The position numbers and the translations under genes were made by a program. Below the pieces are notes generated by a model. It saw only the letters and a list, made by a program, of their open reading frames with translations, did not search any database and had not been told where the DNA came from. Shown here one piece after another: positions 52,630 to 61,166 of a DNA stretch of 64,000 bases (position 1 is the stretch's first letter; every line of letters starts with the position of its first letter). Source of the DNA: Terriglobales bacterium (GTDB lineage Bacteria > Acidobacteriota > Terriglobia > Terriglobales > Acidobacteriaceae); assembly GCA_025462725.1 (NCBI GenBank), contig JAOAPE010000011.1:248001-312000 (forward strand), in the 5' to 3' direction.

Positions 52630-54456
52630 GTGGCGTCGAGTCCAGCGGTTAAACAACAAACGGTAGGACAAAAGTATTCGGTAACTCCTCATCCGGTTAG
52701 TACGCTCCTCACTTGGGTGCAGTCAGGCGAGATTGCCATTCCCGAGATTCAACGGCCGTTCGTTTGGGATGCCACCAAGGTACGAAACCTACTGGATTCG
52801 CTGCATAAGGGGTTTCCAATCGGCTATTTGATTTCTTGGAAAAATCCGGACGTGAAGCTGAAAGATGGGACACGTTCCGAAGGTAAAAGGATTCTCATTG
52901 ACGGACAGCAGAGAGTCACTGCCCTGATGGCTTGCATCTTGGGGAAGCAAGTCCTAACTAAGGATTACGAGCAGGTGAGGATCACGATAGCCTTCAATCC
53001 TCTCGAACACCGCTTTGAAGTGGCCAATCCGGCGATCCAAAAGGATTCAGCATGGATACCCGACATTGCGCAAGTCTTTGACCCGAAATGCAGCATCCTC
53101 ACATTGGTTCAAGAATTCACCACGAAGAACAAGGGCGCCTCTCAAGACGACGTTTTCCGCAGCATCGAGGCACTAAAGTCGATTGTGAATAATCACGTGG
53201 GCCTCATCGAACTGAATTCAGACTTGGACATCGAAACAGTGACTGAGATCTTTATTCGGGTTAACTCCGAAGGCAGTCCGTTAAGCCAGGCCGATTTCGT
53301 AATGTCTAAGATTGCGGCCAATGAAGCATTTAAGGGCAACGAGTTGCGTAAGGCGATCGACTACTTCTGCCACATGGCAAAGTGGCCGGACTTCTATAAC
53401 ACCGTCAAGCAGAATGACAAAGAATTCGCGAAGTCTGAGCTATTCGCGAAAATGTCTTGGCTCAAGTCCGAAACCGATGACATATACGACCCTTCATATA
53501 CCGACATGCTTCGCGTCGCGTTTACGTCTGAGTTTCGCAGAGGGAAACTGCAGGACTTAGTGGCTTTGCTCTCCGGCAGGAACTTTGAGACGAAGCAGTT
53601 CGAAGAAGCAGTTGCGGAAGAATCCTTTGCAAAGCTGCGAACGGGAGTAGTCAATTTCATGAATGAGACGCATTTCAAGCGTTTCGTCATGATCATCCGC
53701 TCGGCTGGTTTTGTTGTTCCGGACATGATTAGCTCCGGAAACGCTCTGAATGTCGCTTACGTCCTTTATTTGACGCTCCGGTCGAAAGGCCTTGACGGGG
53801 CGAGTATCGAATCTCCAGTCCGACGATGGTTTGTGATGTCTCAGCTGCTTGGCCGATATTCGGGATCGGCGGAGTCGCAGATGGATTTCGATATCCGTCA
53901 GATGCACGATAAAGGTGTGGACGCATATCTGGAACTCGAGGAGCGGGGGCAGCTCTCGGAGGCTTTCTGGGAGTCGGCGTTGCCTCAGGCTATGAATACC
54001 TCGTCTTCCAGCAGTCCGTATTACAAGGTCTATTTGGCTGCGCAAGTCAAAGCGAACGACCGCGGATTCCTGTCCAGGGACATCGGCGTGACGGATTTGA
54101 TACTCAATCGAGCCGACGCTCACCACATCTTCCCGAAAGATTTTCTGAAGAAGGCTAGCTTTTCAAAGGGCCGCTACAACCAAATCGCGAACTTTGCACT
54201 TACTCAGACCGAGATCAATATCGGTATTGGAAACAAGGCACCGAGCGTGTATCTCGCAGAGGTTTTCGCGCAATGTAACGGCGGGAAGTTGAAGCACGGC
54301 GGAATCACCGACGAGGCGGAATTTCTCAAGAACCTTAAGATGCATTGCGTCCCCGAGGAAGCGAGGTCGTGGGGCGCAGATGAATACGAGAAGTTCCTCG
54401 AAGAGCGAAGACAGCTAATGGCAGCCAAGATGAAGAACTACTATTCCTCACTTTGA
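52630..54456 (+). CDS. DUF262/HNH protein (GmrSD-like type IV restriction)
   Basis: A 608-residue protein. The N-terminal DUF262 (GmrS-like, ParB-related) domain has [11 protein letters not shown] (about 37-47), [10 protein letters not shown] and the hallmark [14 protein letters not shown] (about 88-101). The C-terminal part carries an HNH-type site, [13 protein letters not shown], with the downstream Asn-rich helix [13 protein letters not shown], as in DUF1524/GmrD-like nucleases. Such proteins cleave modified (for example glucosylated hydroxymethylcytosine) phage DNA in an NTP-dependent way. The strong ribosome site (AGGAGG) and own promoter suggest it leads a three-gene unit with the next two genes. 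Confidence 0.85.
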   Translation: MASSPAVKQQTVGQKYSVTPHPVSTLLTWVQSGEIAIPEIQRPFVWDATKVRNLLDSLHKGFPIGYLISWKNPDVKLKDGTRSEGKRILIDGQQRVTALMACILGKQVLTKDYEQVRITIAFNPLEHRFEVANPAIQKDSAWIPDIAQVFDPKCSILTLVQEFTTKNKGASQDDVFRSIEALKSIVNNHVGLIELNSDLDIETVTEIFIRVNSEGSPLSQADFVMSKIAANEAFKGNELRKAIDYFCHMAKWPDFYNTVKQNDKEFAKSELFAKMSWLKSETDDIYDPSYTDMLRVAFTSEFRRGKLQDLVALLSGRNFETKQFEEAVAEESFAKLRTGVVNFMNETHFKRFVMIIRSAGFVVPDMISSGNALNVAYVLYLTLRSKGLDGASIESPVRRWFVMSQLLGRYSGSAESQMDFDIRQMHDKGVDAYLELEERGQLSEAFWESALPQAMNTSSSSSPYYKVYLAAQVKANDRGFLSRDIGVTDLILNRADAHHIFPKDFLKKASFSKGRYNQIANFALTQTEINIGIGNKAPSVYLAEVFAQCNGGKLKHGGITDEAEFLKNLKMHCVPEEARSWGADEYEKFLEERRQLMAAKMKNYYSSL

Positions 54457-54491
54457 TTCACCACGTACTAAGCAAGCAATTGGCAAGGCAA

Positions 54492-55265
54492 ATGGCTACT
54501 CAAATCAGCGAAAAAGAGATCTTTCCCGAAGAGCACTGCCGTACATGCTTTTCGGAGCTTGGTTACTGGACTTCACTCGAACACATTCTCGCGGCAGCTC
54601 GGCTGATCGAGAATCGACCGTTAGCGACCGATGGGCCTTCGGAGAAGTTGTTAGTGCCTCTCGTTGATAGCGATTTATTTGAGTTTGTGGCCGTGAAATG
54701 TCTTGAATTGTTGATTGTTAGCTATCGAGTACCCTCCGTAAAGATTAGTTTGGCAAGGATATTAGATCCAGAAATCACAGAACAAACTGTGGAGAAACTA
54801 AGAGGTCTACGATGGAAACCGACCATTCGAAATGTTAAGAAGGGTTCTCTAATGCAAACTGCCCCTGATCTCGCGATCGAAGATTGTCAAAGATGCTTCC
54901 TCATAGAAGATTCAGTTGAGTCGATTGAGTTGATACAGAATCCAGTTCGTTGTCTTATTGACATGATGTCGCGAACCTGGCAAATCGTTCCGCACCTTCA
55001 ATCACTAGAAGACGTGTCGAAACCAAAAGTTGTTCGCCCGAACATCTTCCACCAGCCTTATACGGATGGGCCACTGATTGCCCTTGTTGAAGCAATGTTT
55101 TTTTACAGCTGTGGATTAACGATTGGACCGGTAGGAAGTAGATCAAACTCAGCAATTAATTTGGGATTTCGGTGCGTGGACGTCATAGCGAAACCTCCGG
55201 TTGATACTCGCTTGATTGATGTCGCCCATAAGGCTTTAGAAAGTATGTTTGAGCAATTGAGATAG
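54492..55265 (+). CDS. Unknown protein between DUF262 and FRG genes
   Basis: A 257-residue protein of no recognised family. Two C-x2-C pairs are seen (EEHCRTCFSELG near 20, EDCQRCF near 140), with a helix-rich C-terminal region (GPLIALVEAMFFYSCGLTIG). The frame is open from TTG 54453, which overlaps the previous stop; ATG 54492 with AAGG before it is preferred. More AT-rich than its neighbours upstream. Its position suggests a partner of the DUF262 or FRG protein. Confidence 0.6.
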   Translation: MATQISEKEIFPEEHCRTCFSELGYWTSLEHILAAARLIENRPLATDGPSEKLLVPLVDSDLFEFVAVKCLELLIVSYRVPSVKISLARILDPEITEQTVEKLRGLRWKPTIRNVKKGSLMQTAPDLAIEDCQRCFLIEDSVESIELIQNPVRCLIDMMSRTWQIVPHLQSLEDVSKPKVVRPNIFHQPYTDGPLIALVEAMFFYSCGLTIGPVGSRSNSAINLGFRCVDVIAKPPVDTRLIDVAHKALESMFEQLR

Positions 55266-55306
55266 GGAGAAAACAACTGTTCCCACACTTAACAAATATT
55301 CGTGGT

Positions 55307-56350
55307 GTGCAGGATCGTATATCCAGCGCTGCTAACGTGCTAGAGCTCGGGTCTATCGATAAGGACGAGCCATATACTGATCCACATTATGGACACACAT
55401 GGAGCTATGTTCCAAGACTCGGGTCTGCCGTCTATGGGATGACTGGGAACTTCGCATCTTCACCGATTGATCACTTTGCTAAGGGAGTGTTTTTACGCGT
55501 TCCTTTTAGAAGAATCCCCGTAATGGAAGTTGGATCAATTGAGGAGCTTTTTTCGTTTGCCGGGAGAATCCACTCACCCGACCCGACCATTAAAGTAATG
55601 TGGCGGGGCCAGACTCAAGAATATCTGATGTCACGGTCAGCGGAGCAATCGAAGAGACTATTTGGCGAAGCCCAGGTTATGGAGCCATCGTTATTGCCCT
55701 CGGCATCGCGTGCCAGTGTGGATTTCTCGTCTGTATTCGCGTCATGGTGTGCTGTGCTGGACGCTTATTTGATGGACAAATCCCAAATGTTTTCATCTTC
55801 TTCTTCAGATGACAGTTCACTAAACGAACTGAGGAGTTTCCAGGCGAGTTACAACTACAGACTGTGGGCACTCGCTACAGCACAGCATTATGGATTACCT
55901 AGCATTGGTCTAGATGTCACACCGAACCTTGATGTCGCGATTCTGTTTGCACTCTATTCCTTTACAGTCGATCGAAATACAGGGAAGACAGCCATGCGAC
56001 GACTCGAAGAGGAGGAGTCTCCTGTTGTATATGCAATGAGCGCCTTCGAAAACGATTTGCTGGATGACGCAACGATTTCGTCTCCATTCCTCCAGTGCGC
56101 ACGCCCCAAAGCTCAAAGTGCGCACTTTCTGTGCACAAGTTGGGGGTTGGCTCCAAATAAAGCTGCGGAACGCATCTTCGTAGCAATAAGATTAAAAAAT
56201 CACAGAAACTGGAGGCTACCGAAGGATGTTAGGGATTTGTTCCCTTCGTCACGAATCGACGAGTTCGTAGCCTTTCTGCTGGAAATTCGGTCTAAATGGC
56301 CTAAAGTGTCCGAAGATGGATTGCTGAATCGAGTCTATTACATGGACTAA
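55307..56350 (+). CDS. FRG-domain protein
   Basis: A 347-residue protein. The FRG domain is visible as IKVMWRGQTQEYLMSRS (about 96-112, the F/W-R-G motif) and AQHYGLPSIGLDVTPNLDVA (about 193-212), matching the HYGLPTRLLDWT-type block of the family, followed by FALYSF. FRG proteins are common in defence islands and toxin-like loci, with unknown biochemistry. GTG start with no clear ribosome site. No toxin immunity gene is adjacent. Confidence 0.8.
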   Translation: MQDRISSAANVLELGSIDKDEPYTDPHYGHTWSYVPRLGSAVYGMTGNFASSPIDHFAKGVFLRVPFRRIPVMEVGSIEELFSFAGRIHSPDPTIKVMWRGQTQEYLMSRSAEQSKRLFGEAQVMEPSLLPSASRASVDFSSVFASWCAVLDAYLMDKSQMFSSSSSDDSSLNELRSFQASYNYRLWALATAQHYGLPSIGLDVTPNLDVAILFALYSFTVDRNTGKTAMRRLEEEESPVVYAMSAFENDLLDDATISSPFLQCARPKAQSAHFLCTSWGLAPNKAAERIFVAIRLKNHRNWRLPKDVRDLFPSSRIDEFVAFLLEIRSKWPKVSEDGLLNRVYYMD

Positions 56351-56838
56351 CTGTTGAAGGCGACTTAATCCACAGGTTTTCAAACGCAAAAGAACGCGAT
56401 TTTAGAGCCTGCGTTTTCAAGAGGTTGATATTGCGAGCGGAGGTAGCCTTTCTACACGGGAATCCGCCTGTTTCTTTGGGATTTGCGCGTATGAAAAGGC
56501 CTGTTGCATGTTGGGGAAGGCAGAGCCCTTTCCAGACGGATGTTTAAAACCCGATCGAGCGTGAGCTTTGCAATTTAAGCTAGCTAGCTCACCTTGCATT
56601 TTGTCGGATACTTTAAGCCAACACAATTCATCTAAGTAGATGAACCAAGTTGTGAGTACTCCTGCTTGGCTCAAAACCGAGTGTCGCGGTTAAACGACAA
56701 AGTGGCAAGACGATGTTGTGCACGCCGCAGCCGACCCGTGCTACCAAGTGGCTGAGAAACCATTGCGGAGTTTCGGCGCAGACGACACACTTCGAAAGGC
56801 CGCGTACCCAATAAAGGAGAATGAATATACAAACTTAA
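56351..56838. other. Intergenic region before the excisionase gene
   Basis: 488 bases with no supported gene: only short frames such as 56417-56674 (-). The stretch is a natural place for the integration-module promoter, but no clear -35/-10 pair was found. Confidence 0.4.
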
Positions 56839-57141
56839 ATGCAAGCCCGCGAATCGGAGACGAAGCGAAAGCGCGTTTCCGCGTTGCAACCCACTGGGGA
56901 TTCTCACCCTGGTAACCTCAACAGAGAGTGCCCGGTCACTGCACAAGTGGCCGCCGATTTCCTTCACCTCGACCCCAAGACCCTGCTGCGCAGGGCCCGA
57001 CACGGAGAGCTGCCCGCTCATCCCGTAACCGATGGACAGAGGCGGCGGTGGCTCTTTTACCTCTCAGAACTTTCCTCCTGGTTGCAGACTCGCATAAACT
57101 CTTACTGCCACCCGTGCCCCAACATTAAAGGAGATCAATAA
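56839..57141 (+). CDS. Excisionase-like HTH protein
   Basis: A 100-residue protein with a MerR/excisionase-type winged helix: VTAQVAADFLHLDPKTLLRR is the helix-turn-helix (about 33-52), then ARHGELPAHPVT and RRRWLFYLSELSSWL, the pattern of HTH_17 proteins. Its stop TAA overlaps the integrase ATG, so both are made together. Probable recombination directionality factor for excision of the island. Confidence 0.8.
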   Translation: MQARESETKRKRVSALQPTGDSHPGNLNRECPVTAQVAADFLHLDPKTLLRRARHGELPAHPVTDGQRRRWLFYLSELSSWLQTRINSYCHPCPNIKGDQ

Positions 57142-58310
57142 TGTTGCGTGCACGTTATCAGCAAGGCTGTCTCTATCGTGAAAAGCGGCGCACCGGCCCC
57201 GACGTCTGGGTCTTCCGTTGGCGGGAGAGCAATGCCGACGGTGTTCGGCGCCTCCGCAAGATCACGGTGGGAACGGTAAAAGAGTATCCCAACCAATCCG
57301 CCGCGCAGCTCAGTCTTGCTGCGCGGCGGCAGACCATCAACCAACAAGCTAGGGGAAAGGAGGAGATGACGGTGGGAAAACTGTCGGAGCATTTCACAAT
57401 GAACGAACTCGTGTCCGGCTCCGCACGCCGCACTCAGGCCACCAATGAGTGCTACACCCTCAATCTCAAGAACTGGATCCTACCGCGCTGGGGCAGCGTA
57501 CTTCTGTCCGAAGTGAAAGCAGTCGAGGTGGAAGCCTGGTTACAAGACCTCGATCTGGCGGCTCCCACCAAGTCCAAGCTGCGCAACCAACTCAGCTGCA
57601 TCTTCAATCACGCTCTGCGTTACGAGTTTGCCGACCGCAATCCCATCAAGTCCGTTCGGCAAGGCTCAAAACGAGCGCATCGTCCGGTGGTGCTCGAACT
57701 CCATGAGCTTAAGGCGCTGCTGGCCGTGCTCGCTTTGCGCGAGCGTGTCTTGGTGTTGCTCGACGTTGCCACCGGTCTTCGTGTGAGCGAATTGCTGGGA
57801 CTGAAATGGTCGGACGTGGATTTTGAGAGGCGGCAGATGAACGTCACCAGGTCGATCGTGCAGCAGGTCGAAGGGCCATGCAAGACCGAAGCTTCGCAGG
57901 CGCCGATGCCGCTCGATGCGATGTTGGTGGCGGAGCTGCGAGCATGGAAGAAGCAGACGCTGTTTGATCACCCGGACGATTGGGTCTTTGCCAGCGCCTC
58001 CATGTGCGGCAAGCAACCCTACTGGCCGGAGAATCTGCTGCGCAATTTCGTGCGGCCGGCGGCCAAGAGTGTTGGTATAACCAAACACATCGGCTGGCAT
58101 ACCTTCCGGCGCACCTTCGCCACATTGCTCAAGAGCAACGGCGAAGACGTCAAGGTGATGCAAGAGCTGATGCGCCACGCCGATCCCCGCACCGCCATGA
58201 CGCTCTATGCCCAGGCGGTCGGTACAGATAAACGGCGGGCGCAGACGCGCATCGTGAAAATGGTGGCGGGAACCGCGAAAACACAGGGGAAGGCAGCCAT
58301 GGCCTCTTAA
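57141..58310 (+). CDS. int: Tyrosine-type site-specific integrase
   Basis: A 389-residue recombinase: N-terminal arm-binding region, SAM-like core-binding domain (about 75-165) and catalytic domain (about 180-375). Catalytic residues seen: Arg in ATGLRVSELLGLKW, Lys region KTEASQAPMPLD, His-x2-Arg in HTFRRTF, His in LMRHADPRTAM, and nucleophile Tyr in TLYAQAV. It lies 51 bp from the right att repeat and next to the tRNA gene, as usual for islands that insert in tRNA 3' ends. Appears intact, so the island may still excise. Confidence 0.93.
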   Translation: MLRARYQQGCLYREKRRTGPDVWVFRWRESNADGVRRLRKITVGTVKEYPNQSAAQLSLAARRQTINQQARGKEEMTVGKLSEHFTMNELVSGSARRTQATNECYTLNLKNWILPRWGSVLLSEVKAVEVEAWLQDLDLAAPTKSKLRNQLSCIFNHALRYEFADRNPIKSVRQGSKRAHRPVVLELHELKALLAVLALRERVLVLLDVATGLRVSELLGLKWSDVDFERRQMNVTRSIVQQVEGPCKTEASQAPMPLDAMLVAELRAWKKQTLFDHPDDWVFASASMCGKQPYWPENLLRNFVRPAAKSVGITKHIGWHTFRRTFATLLKSNGEDVKVMQELMRHADPRTAMTLYAQAVGTDKRRAQTRIVKMVAGTAKTQGKAAMAS

Positions 58311-58311
58311 T

Positions 58312-58334
58312 GTTCCCTTAACGTTCCCAGATTG
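58312..58334 (+). repeat. Integrase arm-type sites, right end
   Basis: GTTCCC at 58312-58317 and GTTCCCAGATTG at 58323-58334, 11 bp apart, in direct orientation just after the integrase stop. They match the pair at the left end (20613-20634). Confidence 0.6.
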
Positions 58335-58360
58335 CGAGGGGGCTTTGGCTAAGTGATTGA

Positions 58361-58408
58361 AAATGGTAGGCACGAGGAGACTCGAACTCCTGACCTCTAC
58401 CGTGTCAA
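58361..58408 (-). repeat. att repeat, right end (within tRNA-Val)
   Basis: A 48-bp copy identical to 20481-20528. It includes the 3' part of the intact tRNA-Val gene; the sequences part company in the anticodon loop (58409), where the crossover limit must lie. Confidence 0.93.
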
Positions 58409-58440
58409 GGTAGCGCTCTAACCAACTGAGCTACGCGCCT
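58364..58440 (-). tRNA. tRNA-Val (anticodon GAC)
   Basis: A 77-base cloverleaf on the minus strand. Acceptor strands AGGCGCG/CGTGCCT (one G-U pair), discriminator A and encoded CCA; D arm AGCTCAGTTGGTTAGAGC; anticodon stem CTACC/GGTAG around TTGACAC (anticodon GAC); T loop GTTCGAGTC. Its 3' end faces the island, and the 3' portion is restored by the inserted element. Confidence 0.95.
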
Positions 58441-58614
58441 ACATCAAAGTGCGGGTATCATTCATTCTACTGGTAGTGGCGGTTTCGGGCAACGGGCGCA
58501 ATCCGGCGCGGATCGTTACGGATGCAATCCCGAAAGCTACACGAAACCTGAGTTGAACGGAAGCACACTCAGCTTCAGGAATGCCGGAGCGCTACTGTCG
58601 CAGCGGAGGCAACA

Positions 58615-58935
58615 GTGTCAGACGAGAAAACCGATCTTTTTGCTCCGGGCGCAGTCGTGCTTGTCACGCTAAACAATCCTCGTGAGAAGTATTGGGGAGC
58701 GGTGATCGCTATCAGCACTGCCGGCATCAGTCTGCGCGGCGTGGATTTGAACTCCTTTGAGGATTTCACCCGTCTCGTGAAAGCCGGAGAAGATGTTGCG
58801 CTGAACGCAGTCTTTTTCCCGATGCATCGGGTGGAGCGCGTCGAAATGGATTCGCGCAGTGGCGATATACAATCCATGCAAGACCGTTTCCATAGCAAAA
58901 CAGGCCGTAGTTTTGCTCAGATGATCGAAGGATAG
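58615..58935 (+). CDS. Conserved hypothetical protein (small beta-barrel-like)
   Basis: A 106-residue protein: VVLVTLNNPREKYWGAVIA, ISTAGISLRGVDLNSF and NAVFFPMHRVERVEMD suggest an Sm/SH3-like small barrel, with a helical tail. GTG start with GGAGG upstream. First gene to the right of the island, 37 bases before pgsA. Function unknown. Confidence 0.75.
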   Translation: MSDEKTDLFAPGAVVLVTLNNPREKYWGAVIAISTAGISLRGVDLNSFEDFTRLVKAGEDVALNAVFFPMHRVERVEMDSRSGDIQSMQDRFHSKTGRSFAQMIEG

Positions 58936-58972
58936 AGCGGAACCGATCTGCGCTTCGGCTAGAATCAATCTG

Positions 58973-59545
58973 ATGCTGCAACAACTGAAAGCCACGCCGA
59001 ATCAGCTAACGCTTTTGCGACTGATTTTTATCCCCTTCATCGCCATGGCGGTGATGGATGGATATTTCGGTTGGGCGTTGGGCTTGTTTATTTGCGCGGG
59101 GCTTAGTGATGGGCTAGACGGATATCTCGCGCGTCGAATGAATCAGCGCACTACATTGGGACAATATCTTGACCCGATCGCGGACAAGCTTTTGCTCAGC
59201 ACGTTATTCTTGGTCTTGGCGCTGACGCACAAAGTTCCGTGGAAGATCACGATTATGGTTTTCAGCCGTGACATCGGCATGCTACTCGTATCTGCCTTGC
59301 TTTTCCTCACCACGCAACTGCGCGATTTCACGCCTAGCATTTTCGGCAAGGCTAATACGGTCGCGCAGATATTCACAGTCCTGCTCGTCTTGCTCGATGA
59401 ACTGAGTGACGCGCACTGGGTCACTTCGTTCAAGGTTGTTGCAATGTGGACTGCCTTCGCGCTTACATTGATATCGTGGATCCACTACACGATCATCGTT
59501 GGACAGCGATTGAAGGCTGCTAGCGGTCGCTCCGCCGCTGCGTAA
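58973..59545 (+). CDS. pgsA: CDP-diacylglycerol-glycerol-3-phosphate phosphatidyltransferase-like protein
   Basis: A 190-residue integral-membrane enzyme of the CDP-alcohol phosphatidyltransferase family. The catalytic motif is complete: DGLDGYLARR, then GQYLDPIADK (D-x2-D-G-x2-A-R-x8-G-x3-D-x3-D). Five to six TM helices. Size and the N-terminal NQLTLLRLIFIPFIA pattern fit PgsA (phosphatidylglycerophosphate synthesis); other alcohol acceptors cannot be excluded. Confidence 0.85.
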   Translation: MLQQLKATPNQLTLLRLIFIPFIAMAVMDGYFGWALGLFICAGLSDGLDGYLARRMNQRTTLGQYLDPIADKLLLSTLFLVLALTHKVPWKITIMVFSRDIGMLLVSALLFLTTQLRDFTPSIFGKANTVAQIFTVLLVLLDELSDAHWVTSFKVVAMWTAFALTLISWIHYTIIVGQRLKAASGRSAAA

Positions 59546-59611
59546 GTATCTCCCGAAGCGAGTCTCTGATTTGCCGGAATCCAGCCTCCCCTTTAAGATT
59601 CAAAGTTCACC

Positions 59612-61084
59612 ATGCTGCGGCTGACCAATACGCTTTCCAGCAAGACCGAGGAGTTTCGTCCGCTTGAGGCGAAGAGCGTTGGCATGTATTCCTGTGGGCC
59701 AACGGTTTACGACTACGGTCACATCGGGAATTTCCGCACATTTGTATTTGTCGATCTCCTGCGCCGGTTCTTGCGCCAGAGCGGATACAAACTGAATCAC
59801 GTGATGAACATCACGGATGTTGACGACAAGATTATCCGCAATGCAGCGCAGCATAAGCTCAGTGTCCGCGATTACTCGAGCAAGTATGAGGCGGCATTTC
59901 TCGAAGACATGAACACGCTGAATCTGCAGCGTCCTGAACAATTGGTTCGAGCGACGGATTACATCCAGCAGATGGCGAAGTTCATTGCCGCTCTCGAGAA
60001 AAAAGGATTCGCATACAAGACAGACGATGGCTCGTATTATTTCCGCATCGCGAAATTTCCGGCGTATGGAAAGCTGTCTAAGAAAGACTTCGCGGGAATG
60101 ACGGACGGCGCGCGGGTGGACGTCGATGAATACGAGAAAGACAACGCCCGCGATTTCGCGCTTTGGAAATCGCCAAAACCGGGCGAAGCTTTTTGGGAGA
60201 CGGAGATCGGCCCCGGGCGGCCGGGTTGGCACATCGAATGTTCGGTGATGGCCCGGGAATTCCTCGGCGATTCATTTGATATCCATCTTGGCGGTGAGGA
60301 CCTCGTCTTTCCGCACCATGAGAATGAGATCGCTCAATCGGAGTCGCTGACAGGAAAGCCGTTCGCGCATTTCTGGGTGCATTGCCGCTTCTTGCTCGTT
60401 GAGGGCGAGAAGATGTCGAAGAGCCTTGGGAATTTCTATACGTTGCGCGATCTGTTGGTAATGGGCCACAAGGCGTCGTCTATTCGATATCTTCTCTCGT
60501 CGGTTCCATACACCCGGCAGCTCAATTTTACTTTGGATGGATTGAAGCAGGCTGCACACTCGGTCGAGCGCCTGCGCAATTTCAAATTGCGTTTGGAAAC
60601 TGGGAAGTTCGGGGAAGGGTCGTCGCCAAAATTTGCAGAGCTCGCGCAGCAGACAATAGCGAAGATGCAGGCCGGTCTTGATGACGACATGAACACGGCA
60701 GTGGCACTGGCCGCGGTCTTCGACATGGTTCGCGAAGTGAATGCGGCAGCCGACACGAACGAACTGAAACAAGGCGACACTACGCCGCTGCTCTCTGTGT
60801 TGAAGTGCTTCGATGAGATATTCGATGTGATCCGCGACGGGGACGCTGAGAAATCCCGGGCGGCCATGGAGTGGGCCCGGTCGGCAGGGAAGATATCGGC
60901 CGAGCAAGCTGCCGCTCTTGAGCACACGTTGAGTGACGCGCAGGTTGAGGAACTCATTGCGGATCGCAATCAGGCGAAGCGAAGTCGCGATTTCGCGAAG
61001 TCAGATGCTATCCGCGATCAGCTCGCAGAGGGGGGAATCATTCTGGAAGATACGAAGGATGGGGTTCGGTGGAAGCGGAAGTGA
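59612..61084 (+). CDS. cysS: Cysteinyl-tRNA synthetase
   Basis: A 490-residue class I aminoacyl-tRNA synthetase. Zinc/active-site Cys and the HIGH-type motif in YSCGPTVYDYGHIGNFRTF, second zinc ligands in HIECSVMA and FPHHENEIAQSE, KMSKS in EKMSKSLGNFYTL; the C-terminal helical and anticodon-binding regions end ILEDTKDGVRWKRK. Full length for the family. It attaches cysteine to tRNA-Cys in the cytoplasm. Confidence 0.96.
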   Translation: MLRLTNTLSSKTEEFRPLEAKSVGMYSCGPTVYDYGHIGNFRTFVFVDLLRRFLRQSGYKLNHVMNITDVDDKIIRNAAQHKLSVRDYSSKYEAAFLEDMNTLNLQRPEQLVRATDYIQQMAKFIAALEKKGFAYKTDDGSYYFRIAKFPAYGKLSKKDFAGMTDGARVDVDEYEKDNARDFALWKSPKPGEAFWETEIGPGRPGWHIECSVMAREFLGDSFDIHLGGEDLVFPHHENEIAQSESLTGKPFAHFWVHCRFLLVEGEKMSKSLGNFYTLRDLLVMGHKASSIRYLLSSVPYTRQLNFTLDGLKQAAHSVERLRNFKLRLETGKFGEGSSPKFAELAQQTIAKMQAGLDDDMNTAVALAAVFDMVREVNAAADTNELKQGDTTPLLSVLKCFDEIFDVIRDGDAEKSRAAMEWARSAGKISAEQAAALEHTLSDAQVEELIADRNQAKRSRDFAKSDAIRDQLAEGGIILEDTKDGVRWKRK

Positions 61085-61166
61085 TTTTCTAGCGGTTCCA
61101 CTTTCGTCACTATGTCTGCTCCGATTGCTCCGGTATCATTAATCCATCCGACTCCTTGATTCATCC

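Larger units (their letters stand above)
20481..58408. mobile_element. Genomic island integrated in tRNA-Val(GAC)
   Basis: An element of about 37.9 kb bounded by an exact 48-bp direct repeat of the 3' part of tRNA-Val. It carries a tyrosine integrase and an excisionase-like gene at the tRNA-proximal end, and matching arm-type repeats at both ends. The flanks (kinase gene on the left, small conserved gene then pgsA and cysS on the right) would be adjacent once it is removed. The cargo is stressosome and two-component signalling, glycan genes, small Cys-rich proteins and defence-like genes. I see no phage capsid, conjugation or replication genes, so transfer would need a helper. By eye the cargo is more AT-rich and more mosaic than the flanks. 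Confidence 0.9.

Noticed and set aside
20529-58360. Prophage or conjugative element
   Set aside because: No capsid, terminase, tail, relaxase, type IV secretion or replication genes could be recognised, so it is called a genomic island.
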